This document shows, piece after piece, positions 1-9,087 of a DNA stretch of 27,783 nucleotides. The notes beneath the pieces are model-generated. The model was not told the DNA's origin. It saw only the letters and a list, made by a program, of their open reading frames with translations, and made no database searches. The stretch is from Bacteroidaceae bacterium (lineage in GTDB: Bacteria > Bacteroidota > Bacteroidia > Bacteroidales > Bacteroidaceae). The stretch lies in contig JAGBPB010000105.1 of assembly GCA_017633615.1 (NCBI GenBank), forward strand, positions 1 to 27,783, in the 5' to 3' direction. The translations under genes and the position numbers were made by a program. Position 1 is the first letter of the stretch, and the number at the start of each line of letters is the position of its first letter.

Positions 1-118
1 AAATATATGTAATGCGTTGATTAAAAGTCTTTTGCTACCCCCCCCCTAATGCATAGAAGGAAGTTTCAGTAATCTCATTATGGATAAGACTATTGCGCAT
101 CACTGACCTAAAGTTGCG

Positions 119-126
119 CAAAAGTA
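119..126 (-). promoter_or_regulatory. Possible -7 promoter element reading off the left edge
   Basis: The minus strand reads TACTTTTG, an exact match to the Bacteroidetes -7 consensus TAnnTTTG. It would drive a gene to the left of the window. No TTTG/TTG was seen at the usual 19-20 nt upstream, so this is a weak call. The rest of 1-186 is AT-rich, with a run of nine C at 38-46 and no gene that I can support. Confidence 0.35.
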
Positions 127-186
127 ATAAAAATGATTTAAAAAAAATTTAGTCAAACTAATATTTTATTAACAATGTATTTGCGC

Positions 187-232
187 AAAAAAGAATCCCC
201 GGAACCGCACGAATCAAACGGTCCCGGGGATT
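187..232 (-). terminator. Intrinsic terminator of the glnB-amtB-porin operon
   Basis: The arms at 219-232 and 194-207 form a 14-bp stem with one mismatch and an 11-nt loop. On the minus strand the stem is followed by C and then six T (192-187). It lies 27 nt past the stop of the barrel gene and so ends the nitrogen operon. Confidence 0.85.
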
Positions 233-258
233 GCCAACCCGGCAATAAAGCCTGATTG

Positions 259-951
259 TCAGAATGAGATTCCAAATACAAAGTATGCCATCTCTGAGCA
301 GGGGTTGAAAGTTACACCGGCCGATATGGGCAGGCTGAACTTGTCAGTAATGACCAGTGACTTCTCTGCCGCAAGCCCTATGTTGGTTACCGCAAAACCG
401 TCAGTTCCGTAAAAGGCTGTCTCCATGGGAACGAATCCCAGGGTTGCGGTCCAGTCCAGTCCGCCCAGGCTGAACGGAGCAGCCAGCTCACAGTATGAAC
501 TGAAAGCGTTATCTCCATCAGCGTCATAGTCATTACCGGCCAAGTTTGTGTACCAGCTTACTGATGCAAAACCAAAGTCATAGCCCACAAATGCCTCAAA
601 CACATGGTTGGTGGCCTTGTCATCATATCGGAAGTAGCGTCCGGCAGGTTCCGGGCCTACGCTGAACCAGTAGTCAGTAACACCGGCACTGAGGCCTGCT
701 ATGCTGTAACTTAGGGTTATATCAAACTCTTTGGTATCGGCAGCGCGAACAATGCCGGTGCTGCCCCAGAGTGATGCGCTGAATCCGCCTGCGCTGATGC
801 CCAGTGAGGGTTGCAATGCAGCATCACCAAGTTCCATTCCACGCCAGATATAGCGGCTTACTACATCGGCTCCTACTGTTGTCTCTATCTCTGCATGCAA
901 TGGTGCTACTGTTGCTACCAATGCACTTACTACTAATGCTATCTTTTTCAT
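259..951 (-). CDS. Outer-membrane beta-barrel protein (TorF-like putative porin), third gene of the glnB-amtB operon
   Basis: This 230-residue protein has a Sec signal peptide of about 20 residues (cleavage after APLHA). The mature part alternates aromatic and polar residues as in beta strands and ends in Phe, as outer-membrane barrels do. The early motif SRYIWRGMELGDAALQPSLG (residues 32-51) resembles the start of small TorF-type putative porins and nodulin-21-like barrels. The size suits an 8-10 strand barrel. It begins 31 nt after amtB on the same strand, with no terminator between, and is followed by a strong terminator, so it is very likely co-transcribed with glnB and amtB. An inferred role is passage of a small nitrogen compound across the outer membrane. 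No substrate can be read from the sequence. Confidence 0.75.
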   Translation of the reverse strand: MKKIALVVSALVATVAPLHAEIETTVGADVVSRYIWRGMELGDAALQPSLGISAGGFSASLWGSTGIVRAADTKEFDITLSYSIAGLSAGVTDYWFSVGPEPAGRYFRYDDKATNHVFEAFVGYDFGFASVSWYTNLAGNDYDADGDNAFSSYCELAAPFSLGGLDWTATLGFVPMETAFYGTDGFAVTNIGLAAEKSLVITDKFSLPISAGVTFNPCSEMAYFVFGISF

Positions 952-982
952 AATCGTCTAAATTCTTTAAAAGGGTTAATTT

Positions 983-2209
983 TTAAATGTTGTAAGCAGT
1001 TTCTCCGTGCTCGTAGATATCCAGGCCTTCCTCCTCAACTCTGGCCTCAACGCGAATGCCATGAACCTTCTTGAGGATAACGAATGTGAGCAGACCAAGA
1101 CCGAATGACCAAGCGCAGGTTACCAGTGATCCAAGAGCCTCAACGCCCAGGAAATGCCAGCCACCACCGTAGAACAGGCCACCGTCAACTGCAAACATAC
1201 CGGTCATGAGAGTACCCAGGATACCGCATGTTCCGTGAACAGAAACAGCACCAACGGGATCATCAATCTTGCAAATCTTGTCAATCAGGGCAACAGAACC
1301 GACCATTGCGATACCACAGACTGCACCGATGATTGCTGAACCACCTATTGATACCAGGTCGCAACCGGCTGTGATACCTACCAGACCAGCCAGGATGCCG
1401 TTGCATACCAGTGAGAGTGAAGGTTTGCCGTAAACCAACCATGTGAGGAACAGAACTGAGATACCGCCTGTAGCTGCAGCCATGTTGGTTGTGCACATTA
1501 CATGAGAGATTGCAATAGCGTTCTCCATACCCTCAGCACCAAGTTGTGAACCGGGGTTGAAACCGAACCATCCGAACCAGAGGATGAATACGCCCAGAGC
1601 ACCGAATGTCAGGTTGTGACCGGGAATAGCGCGAGACTCACCAGTCTTTGAGTACTTACCGATACGTGGACCAAGTACCATTGCACCTGCAAGAGCAATC
1701 ACACCACCGCAAGAGTGAACAACTGTTGAACCTGCAAAATCATGAAAACCAAGCTCTGACAGCCAGCCGCCGCCCCAGGTCCAGTGACCCTCAATGGGAT
1801 AGATGATTACAGAGATGATGATTGAAATAAGGATGTACATTGAGAACTTGGTTCTCTCAGCCATACCGCCTGATACTATAGTGGCGGCTGTGGCGCAGAA
1901 TACTGTTTGGAAAATCAAGGTACATTCTGCCGGAACGTTTGTGTCACCAAAGAATGACCAGTCAAAAAGATGTAGGCTTCCGATGAAACCGTTGCCGCTT
2001 CCATGCATCAGGCCGAATCCTATCATCCAGAAAAGGAATGAACCGACCATGAAATCCACAAAGTTCTTCATTAATATGTTGGCTGTGTTCTTGGAACGAG
2101 TAAAACCTGCTTCAACCAGCGCAAATCCCGGTTGCATAAAGAACACTAGCATTGCTGCTATCAATACCCATACGGTATCAAGTCCGCTAATTGTTGAAAT
2201 GTCTTCCAT
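983..2209 (-). CDS. amtB: Ammonium transporter AmtB
   Basis: This 408-residue integral membrane protein belongs to the Amt/Rh family, which conducts ammonium/ammonia across the inner membrane. The pore histidines are visible as H165 (in TVVHSCGG) and H325 (in SVHGTCG). The conserved Asp is D157 in HDFAG, and the family stretches WGGGW and LWFGWFGFNPGS are present. The cytoplasmic tail EEEGLDIYEHGETAY matches the tail that contacts the P-II T-loop. There is no cleavable signal; the protein begins directly with the first membrane segment, as in many Amt proteins outside the enterics. It follows glnB by 27 nt, and this gene pair is widely conserved, with the P-II protein blocking the channel when nitrogen is plentiful. 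Expression is probably set by the attenuator upstream of glnB. Confidence 0.97.
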   Translation of the reverse strand: MEDISTISGLDTVWVLIAAMLVFFMQPGFALVEAGFTRSKNTANILMKNFVDFMVGSFLFWMIGFGLMHGSGNGFIGSLHLFDWSFFGDTNVPAECTLIFQTVFCATAATIVSGGMAERTKFSMYILISIIISVIIYPIEGHWTWGGGWLSELGFHDFAGSTVVHSCGGVIALAGAMVLGPRIGKYSKTGESRAIPGHNLTFGALGVFILWFGWFGFNPGSQLGAEGMENAIAISHVMCTTNMAAATGGISVLFLTWLVYGKPSLSLVCNGILAGLVGITAGCDLVSIGGSAIIGAVCGIAMVGSVALIDKICKIDDPVGAVSVHGTCGILGTLMTGMFAVDGGLFYGGGWHFLGVEALGSLVTCAWSFGLGLLTFVILKKVHGIRVEARVEEEGLDIYEHGETAYNI

Positions 2210-2236
2210 AACTTAATGATTTAATTGTTTTTACAT

Positions 2237-2584
2237 TTACTTCTTGTCTCTCAACACGGTATCACCGTGTTCGCCGGTACGGATTGACCATGTGTCATCC
2301 ACGGGGCTCACAAAGATTCGGCCATCACCCACCTGACCGGTACGGGCAGCACCCATAATGGCATTGATGGCAGGCTCAACAAACTGGTCACGGCAGATAA
2401 TGGTTATCTCAATACGTGATATGATATCCGTACTGTACATCACGCCACGATAGATACGGTCCTGACGGTCCTGACCAATTGCATGGACTTCAGAGTACGA
2501 GAACCAGTTGATGTCGGCCTCAAAAAGAGCCTCCTTTACATCCTCAAACTTTGTCTTTCGGATGATAGCTTCAATTTTCTTCAT
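2237..2584 (-). CDS. glnB: P-II nitrogen regulatory protein (GlnB/GlnK family)
   Basis: This 115-residue P-II signal protein binds ATP/ADP and 2-oxoglutarate as a trimer and here should gate the adjacent AmtB. The beta-strand start MKKIEAIIRK, the T-loop YRGVMY and the C-terminal signature TGQVGDGRIFV (about residues 82-92) are diagnostic. Y50 lines up with the E. coli GlnB uridylylation site Y51. The T-loop base is unusual: where E. coli has G-R38-Q39-K-G this protein has G-Q-D-R-Q-D-R and is one residue shorter, so the usual Gln ligand of 2-oxoglutarate is displaced or absent. The lysine at E. coli position 58 is R57. The gene is first in the glnB-amtB-porin operon and sits 57 nt downstream of an intrinsic terminator that follows an Asn/Gln-rich leader peptide. 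It could equally be named glnK. Confidence 0.95.
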   Translation of the reverse strand: MKKIEAIIRKTKFEDVKEALFEADINWFSYSEVHAIGQDRQDRIYRGVMYSTDIISRIEITIICRDQFVEPAINAIMGAARTGQVGDGRIFVSPVDDTWSIRTGEHGDTVLRDKK

Positions 2585-2640
2585 AATTAAAGTTGTTTTG
2601 GGGTTTGATTAATATTTGTTTTTTGGATCCATCGGGGTTA

Positions 2641-2677
2641 AAACAAAAAAGGCCGGTCTCAAAAAGACCAGCCTTTT
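2641..2677 (-). terminator. Attenuator terminator in the glnB leader
   Basis: On the minus strand the RNA arms AAAAGGCUGGUCU (2677-2665) and AGACCGGCCUUUU (2659-2647) form a 13-bp stem with one G-U pair and the loop UUUUG. The stem runs into a U-rich tract. It lies between the leader peptide and glnB, with no other gene in between, so it must be read through for the operon to be expressed. The core of the stem is the same as in the pyrG leader. Confidence 0.88.
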
Positions 2678-2702
2678 AAATTTTGAATCTATAATACAAC
2701 AG

Positions 2703-2825
2703 TTACATACCTGACCGGTCAAAAGGTATAACCATCGGAACCTGATTATTATTCTGGTTCTGATTATTCTGCTGCTGGTTATTATTCAGCTGAACAGTGG
2801 TTATATTTTTAAAACCGATAAACAT
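2703..2825 (-). CDS. Asn/Gln-rich leader peptide controlling glnB-amtB (40 aa)
   Basis: The ATG at 2825-2823 opens a 40-codon frame closed by TAA at 2705-2703. Residues 12-28 read Q-L-NNNQQQNNQNQNNNQ, that is nine Asn and seven Gln among 17 codons; one more Asn is at residue 7. The frame starts about 30 nt from a good -7 promoter element and ends 25 nt before an intrinsic terminator that precedes glnB. A peptide whose codons call for the amino acids tied to nitrogen status, in front of a P-II/ammonium-transport operon, fits a trp-type attenuator. Codons 36-38 carry a segment that can pair with the 5' arm of the terminator. No Shine-Dalgarno sequence is obvious, which is normal in this phylum. 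The peptide itself probably has no function after synthesis. Confidence 0.82.
   Translation of the reverse strand: MFIGFKNITTVQLNNNQQQNNQNQNNNQVPMVIPFDRSGM
2713..2720 (-). promoter_or_regulatory. Candidate antiterminator segment of the glnB leader
   Basis: The RNA segment GACCGGUC, inside codons 36-38 of the leader peptide, can pair over all 8 positions (two G-U) with GGCUGGUC in the 5' arm of the downstream terminator. A ribosome stalled in the Asn/Gln run (codons 12-28) would leave it free. A ribosome at the stop codon would cover it. The pairing is read from the sequence; the mechanism is inferred. Confidence 0.65.
2738..2760 (-). repeat. Conserved hairpin inside the Asn/Gln codons (glnB copy)
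   Basis: On the minus strand GAACC-A-GA, the loop ATAATAA, and TC-A-GGTTC form an inverted repeat with one internal A-A mismatch. The same 23-nt arrangement, there perfectly paired, occurs in the pyrG leader at 9126-9148. It may be a pause hairpin or simply a relic of common origin. Confidence 0.6.
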
Positions 2826-2855
2826 AAAACTGTTTTCTTGTTTCAATTTCTGCTG

Positions 2856-2863
2856 CAAAGGTA
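2856..2863 (-). promoter_or_regulatory. Promoter -7 element for the glnB leader
   Basis: The minus strand reads TACCTTTG, an exact TAnnTTTG match, about 30 nt before the leader-peptide ATG. The -33 element is not clear at 19-20 nt; a TTTTTG run is 24 nt upstream. The sequence from here to 2990 is AT-rich and otherwise without a visible feature. Confidence 0.6.
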
Positions 2864-2969
2864 AGAACTATTTTGATACATTGTTCTCAAAAAGGGCGGA
2901 AATTTTACTATTTTCTATCAAATTTCCAAAATTTCTAACATTTAGAAAGTACAACTAGCAAATTTGCAG

Positions 2970-2983
2970 CATCTTGCAAGATG
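2970..2983. promoter_or_regulatory. 14-bp perfect palindrome upstream of the CotH-gene promoter
   Basis: CATCTTGCAAGATG is a perfect palindrome that ends 8 nt before the -33 element of the plus-strand gene and lies about 105 nt upstream of the glnB -7 element. This placement suits a dimeric regulator's operator. No regulator is identified and chance is possible. Confidence 0.35.
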
Positions 2984-2991
2984 ATGCAAAG

Positions 2992-3022
2992 TTTGCCATC
3001 TTTATGAAAATGAGTATATTTA
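2992..3022 (+). promoter_or_regulatory. Promoter of the CotH/lamin-tail gene
   Basis: TTTG at 2992-2995, a 19-nt spacer, and TATATTTA at 3015-3022 (7 of 8 positions of TAnnTTTG including fixed bases). It lies 28 nt upstream of the ATG at 3051. Confidence 0.65.
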
Positions 3023-3050
3023 CGTCCAATAAAGAGGAACTGACCTGATT

Positions 3051-6000
3051 ATGAGACTATCAAATTACCTTTCGGTTATGGCTGTGCTGACCATAATGTC
3101 AGCAATGCCCGCTAAAGCACAGATTACAATAAATGAGGTACTGGCATCCAACGGCAGCACCAATACGGATCCTGATTACGGAACAAATGCAGACTGGATA
3201 GAACTGTACAATGCAGGGCAGACCGACGTAAACCTGGGCGGCTGGTCAGTCACAGACAACCTGGATAAACCTTATAAATATATTCTGCCTGACAGTATAT
3301 CCATAAAGGCCGGTGAGTATATGCTCATATGGTGCGATAACAAGAGCACCGGCCTTCACACCGGTTTCAAACTCAGTGCCGACGGTGAAGAGGTGGGTCT
3401 TTTTGATGCCGACGGAAAAATGGTTGACAGCATGAGTTTCGGGCCGCAATATGGTGATATCAGTTTTGGCCGCTCAATAGATAATACCGGAATGACAGTC
3501 TTCTTCATGACTCCCACGCCTGGTGCCGCCAATACTACCCCGGGCTATACAGGCAGATCCAACCAGCCGGTAATACTCACACAGGGCGGAGCTTATTCAG
3601 GGTCTGTCACGGTTACCATAACCAATGATCAAGGTGGTGCGGTATATTATACCACCGATGGTTCTGAGCCCACAGAGGAGTCAAGAGTATATTCCGCTCC
3701 GCTTACGTTTACCAAGACCACAGTGCTCAGGGCACGCATACTGGAGGCCGGCAAGATGCCGGGTCTGACCAAGACCATGACATATTTCCTTAATAATGAG
3801 TTCCAGGGCCATAGCATGCCGGTGGTATCGCTGGCAACGGAGAGCAGTAACTTCTGGGACTCCGAGCATGGAATATACGGTTATACCAACAAATATAATG
3901 AGAAGGCTGATTTTGAGATTCCGGTAAACATAGAACTATATGAGAACAACGGCAGTGACCGTGCGGCATTCAACGAGGCTGCAGGCGTAAAGATAAACGG
4001 TCTGTATGCATGGCAGTTGCCGCAGAAAATGCTTGGAGTATATTTCAAGAAGAAATACGGCGAGAGCAAACTGTCATACCAGCTCTTCCATGACGATGAG
4101 CGCACCGTATTTGATGACTTTGCATTGCGTGCATCGGGTAATGACTGGAACTATACCATGTTCCGTGACGGACTTCTGCAGCAGGCTTGCCGCAAGGGCG
4201 GGCTCAATCTCGCCTTGCAGGCTTTCCGTCCATCAGTGGTATATCTTAACGGCGAGTTCCTGGGTATCCATAATATTCGCGAGAAGGTCAATGAGGAGTA
4301 TATAGAGACCCGCTACGGGCTTAAAACCGGCACATTTGATATGATTGAAGGTGACCAGACCGTTGAGGCCGGCGATTGGGAGGAGTGGAACCACTACAAG
4401 GAACTGTGGCAGAAAGACCTGAGCGTACAGGCCAATTATGACGCCCTGGTAGAGATTATGGACGTCGAGAATTATACCGACTTCATGGTGGCTCAGATAT
4501 GGAGCCATAACACATCGGTCAACCACAATCCCATGGCTTGGAAGCCCAAGGGCGAAGGCGTGTGGCGCTGGATATTTACCGACGGAGACCGCGGTTTCAA
4601 CAGTTATGCCGATGACTATGCCGACTGGTATGCCGAAAAGGCCAACATGCCTTTCGGATCGATGCTCAAGAATGACGGTTACCGCAATTATTTCTGCAAA
4701 CGTACAGCCGACCTCCTGTTTACCGCATTCAACCCGGAGGAGATACAGCGGCAGGTAACAGAACACATGAAAGATATAGAGCCGCTTATGGAACAGCAGG
4801 TCGAGAGATGGCTGGGCACCACCAGCTCCTACAGCGGCAATGCGCTAACATCGACCAGGCAATGGCGCAGCAGAATAAGCTATCTGCGGGATTTCTGCAA
4901 CGGCCGCCCGATAGTTCTGCTTTGGGATATGTATGAGAACTACGGTACCGGAGCACCCGCCCTACTCACCCTTACCGGCAAGACCGGCTTTGAGTTCAAC
5001 GGCCTGGCCATCAACAAGAACAAGTGGAGCGGATCATACCCCACCGACATGGAGATAACCCTTACCGCCCGTGAGCGTGTGGGTTATACCTTCAAGGGCT
5101 GGCGTGAGAATGCCGTTAAAAAACTCATTTCAACCGGCAGCCAATGGAAGTATCTTGATGACGGAACCAGCCCCACCTCATGGTATGCAGCCTCTTTTGA
5201 TGACTCAGCATGGAAAACAGGAGCATCGCCCCTGGGATATGACACAGACAACAAGATGACAGACCTGATAAAGACCACAGTGAACTACGGCTCAAGCAGT
5301 TCCAAGTATGTCACCACCTATTTCCGCCGCAAGTTCACTGTTGATGATGATCCTTCATCTTACCTGCAGATAAAGCTCCGCCTGTTGCGTGATGACGGTG
5401 CTGTTGTATGGCTCAACGGCAAAGAGATTATCCGCAGCAACCTCAGGGAGAACTTTGAATCCAATCCGCTGGCTGACAATTACGCCATCCCCAAGCGTGC
5501 TGCCATCAGATACCTGACATATGATATCGATCCCTCCTGGCTCCGTCAGGGAGAAAACACACTGGCTGTGGAAGTTCACCAGACATCAAGGAGCAGCTCG
5601 GATATCATAATGGACGTGGAGCTTCTGGCAGTGCTCAACCAAACTGCATCACAGAATAGGTTAAGCGGACAGACCCAGCCCACAATCAAGCTGTCCATTG
5701 ATTCCGATATAGCAGTAGAGGCAATGTATGAGCCAGACGGCCTTAACATGCTTCCTGATACCATATCGGCCGATATGACCCTATTCAAGTCAAAGTCACC
5801 CTATTATACTGCAGCCGATGTCACTGTCCTTAAAGGCGCTCGCCTTACCATTGAGCCGGGTGTAGAGATAAGGTTTGCACCCAACTCAAACATGATTGTA
5901 CACGGAGGCCTTACCGCCCAGGGCACCGGTTCAGACAGCATACGGTTTATTCTCAATCCGCAATATGCCGGACAGTCCTGGGGAGCCGTCTGCTTCATAA

Positions 6001-7394
6001 ACAGCGATTCCAAATCAGAACTGAGTTATGCTACCATGCGAGATGCCAATCAGGGACCGCGCATGTACAACTGCGTGGCAGCCATATCGGCATACAATTG
6101 TCAGCAACTGGTGCTTGACCATCTGAACATAACGGATGTGGTAAGCAATCCCATTGCGGCCCGTTACAGCGACGTGACGCTTACAAACAGCATAATACAC
6201 AGCCGTGTTACGGGTGATCTGATAAACGTCAAGTACGGCAAGGGACGTGTGGAGCACTGCACATTCATAGGCAATGACCAGGTTGACACCGATGCCATTG
6301 ACTTTGACGGCATAGACGGCGGTATCATCAGGGATGTCGTAGCCCACCACTTCCTGGGCGATAACAGCGACGCCGTGGATATCGGTGAGCAAGCTATCGG
6401 TGTTATCATTGACAGTCTGCTGGCATACACCATAACAGACAAGGGAATCAGCGTAGGACAGCGCTCAACCGTAAAGGTGAGCAACTCCACATTCATCCAG
6501 ACCAACATGGGCGTTGCCGTAAAGGACTCTTGTCATGCCGATATTGACAAGTGCACATTCTTTGCCGTGGCAACTCCGGTGGCCTGCTATGAGAAGGTTG
6601 ACGGCCGTCTGGGCGGAAATGCAGTGGTAACAGAATGCATACTGTCCAACAGTTATGACCGCACATATGAGTGCGATACCAAATCCAGCATCAGGTTCAG
6701 CGGTTCACTCTCAGACGGTGACACGCTCTCCATAGGCAACCTTTACGGCGATCCGCAGTTCACATCGGCCACTGACTACATGTTGACGCCTGCCAACCTG
6801 AAGATCGGCTCAACCTACCTGCCTGAAACCCCGCAGAATGAGCCTGTTATAAGTGAGATATGCTATCATCCCATGCTTGATTCTGAATCTGAATACATAA
6901 GGATTTACAATCCGGATGATACTCCTTTAGAAATTAGCGGATACATTCTCAGCCAGGCCTTTGACTTTACATTCCCGCAGGGAAGCATGATTCCGGCACA
7001 TGGAAGCGTCTATGTTGCGGCCGATGCATCCAAGCTCACACCATCAGTCAAGAGTGACCAGGTATGGCAATGGACTGACGGAAAGCTCTCCAACAACGGT
7101 GAATCCGTGCGTCTGAGCAATGCGGCAGGCATAGTCGTTGACCAGGTAAGCTACATGAGCGTGAATCCATGGCCTGTATCAGAACAGTCAGGCACATCGG
7201 TACTGCTGCTGCGTGATCTGAATGCCGATAACCACATAGCTGCAAACTGGACCCTTAAACAGTATCCCACTGATGTAGAACTGATACCTGCTGCAACGGG
7301 TACGGATATGATCTATGACATAAACGGCCGCCCCGTAGAGGGACAGCCGCGTGGTATAGTCATAATCAACGGAAAGCTTTACTACTACAAGTAA
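3051..7394 (+). CDS. Large secreted CotH-kinase-like protein with lamin-tail domains and beta-helix
   Basis: This 1447-residue exported protein has a Sec signal of about 24 residues (cleavage after AKAQ). In order it shows: a lamin-tail domain (about 25-160; INEVLASN, DWIELYN, GGWSVTD); a chitobiase/hexosaminidase C-terminal-like domain (about 172-250; VYYTTDGSEPT); a CotH-type atypical kinase domain (about 253-630) with YLNGEFLGIHNIREK and a D511-G-D513-R-G-F motif at the expected metal-binding site; a Gly/Asp-rich Bacterial-repeat-like stretch (about 638-690); a galactose-binding-like sandwich (about 695-870; DDGAVVWLNGKEI); a right-handed beta-helix (about 902-1246); a second lamin-tail domain (about 1263-1366); and a C-terminal MIYDINGRPVEG motif resembling type IX secretion sorting tails, though shorter than usual. 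CotH homologues phosphorylate spore-coat proteins in Bacillus. The target here is unknown and probably on the cell surface. The gene runs alone and is convergent with pyrG, 7 bp apart. Confidence 0.85.
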   Translation: MRLSNYLSVMAVLTIMSAMPAKAQITINEVLASNGSTNTDPDYGTNADWIELYNAGQTDVNLGGWSVTDNLDKPYKYILPDSISIKAGEYMLIWCDNKSTGLHTGFKLSADGEEVGLFDADGKMVDSMSFGPQYGDISFGRSIDNTGMTVFFMTPTPGAANTTPGYTGRSNQPVILTQGGAYSGSVTVTITNDQGGAVYYTTDGSEPTEESRVYSAPLTFTKTTVLRARILEAGKMPGLTKTMTYFLNNEFQGHSMPVVSLATESSNFWDSEHGIYGYTNKYNEKADFEIPVNIELYENNGSDRAAFNEAAGVKINGLYAWQLPQKMLGVYFKKKYGESKLSYQLFHDDERTVFDDFALRASGNDWNYTMFRDGLLQQACRKGGLNLALQAFRPSVVYLNGEFLGIHNIREKVNEEYIETRYGLKTGTFDMIEGDQTVEAGDWEEWNHYKELWQKDLSVQANYDALVEIMDVENYTDFMVAQIWSHNTSVNHNPMAWKPKGEGVWRWIFTDGDRGFNSYADDYADWYAEKANMPFGSMLKNDGYRNYFCKRTADLLFTAFNPEEIQRQVTEHMKDIEPLMEQQVERWLGTTSSYSGNALTSTRQWRSRISYLRDFCNGRPIVLLWDMYENYGTGAPALLTLTGKTGFEFNGLAINKNKWSGSYPTDMEITLTARERVGYTFKGWRENAVKKLISTGSQWKYLDDGTSPTSWYAASFDDSAWKTGASPLGYDTDNKMTDLIKTTVNYGSSSSKYVTTYFRRKFTVDDDPSSYLQIKLRLLRDDGAVVWLNGKEIIRSNLRENFESNPLADNYAIPKRAAIRYLTYDIDPSWLRQGENTLAVEVHQTSRSSSDIIMDVELLAVLNQTASQNRLSGQTQPTIKLSIDSDIAVEAMYEPDGLNMLPDTISADMTLFKSKSPYYTAADVTVLKGARLTIEPGVEIRFAPNSNMIVHGGLTAQGTGSDSIRFILNPQYAGQSWGAVCFINSDSKSELSYATMRDANQGPRMYNCVAAISAYNCQQLVLDHLNITDVVSNPIAARYSDVTLTNSIIHSRVTGDLINVKYGKGRVEHCTFIGNDQVDTDAIDFDGIDGGIIRDVVAHHFLGDNSDAVDIGEQAIGVIIDSLLAYTITDKGISVGQRSTVKVSNSTFIQTNMGVAVKDSCHADIDKCTFFAVATPVACYEKVDGRLGGNAVVTECILSNSYDRTYECDTKSSIRFSGSLSDGDTLSIGNLYGDPQFTSATDYMLTPANLKIGSTYLPETPQNEPVISEICYHPMLDSESEYIRIYNPDDTPLEISGYILSQAFDFTFPQGSMIPAHGSVYVAADASKLTPSVKSDQVWQWTDGKLSNNGESVRLSNAAGIVVDQVSYMSVNPWPVSEQSGTSVLLLRDLNADNHIAANWTLKQYPTDVELIPAATGTDMIYDINGRPVEGQPRGIVIINGKLYYYK

Positions 7395-7401
7395 GCCCTG
7401 T

Positions 7402-9024
<1,623 letters not shown>

Positions 9025-9031
9025 TTACAAC

Positions 9032-9061
9032 AAAAAGGCCGGTCTTAAAAAAACCAGCCTT
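9032..9061 (-). terminator. Attenuator terminator in the pyrG leader
   Basis: The RNA arms AAGGCUGGUUU (9061-9051) and AGACCGGCCUU (9045-9035) pair over 11 positions with two G-U pairs, with the loop UUUUA, and run into a U tract. It ends 26 nt before the pyrG ATG. The core GGCUGG/CCGGCC is the same as in the glnB leader terminator. Confidence 0.87.
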
Positions 9062-9087
9062 ATTTAATCAATCAATAACTTTAAATA

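Noticed and set aside
38..46. Run of nine C as a phase-variation tract
   Set aside because: Not inside a gene and no promoter spacing it would alter is visible in the window.
2641..2863. Riboswitch (glutamine-binding RNA type) as the explanation of the glnB leader
   Set aside because: No recognisable conserved aptamer core; the in-frame run of Asn/Gln codons and the terminator pairing are explained by a leader peptide.
4233..4766. 177-codon frame antisense to the CotH gene
   Set aside because: A shadow of the strongly supported plus-strand protein; no start context or family resemblance.
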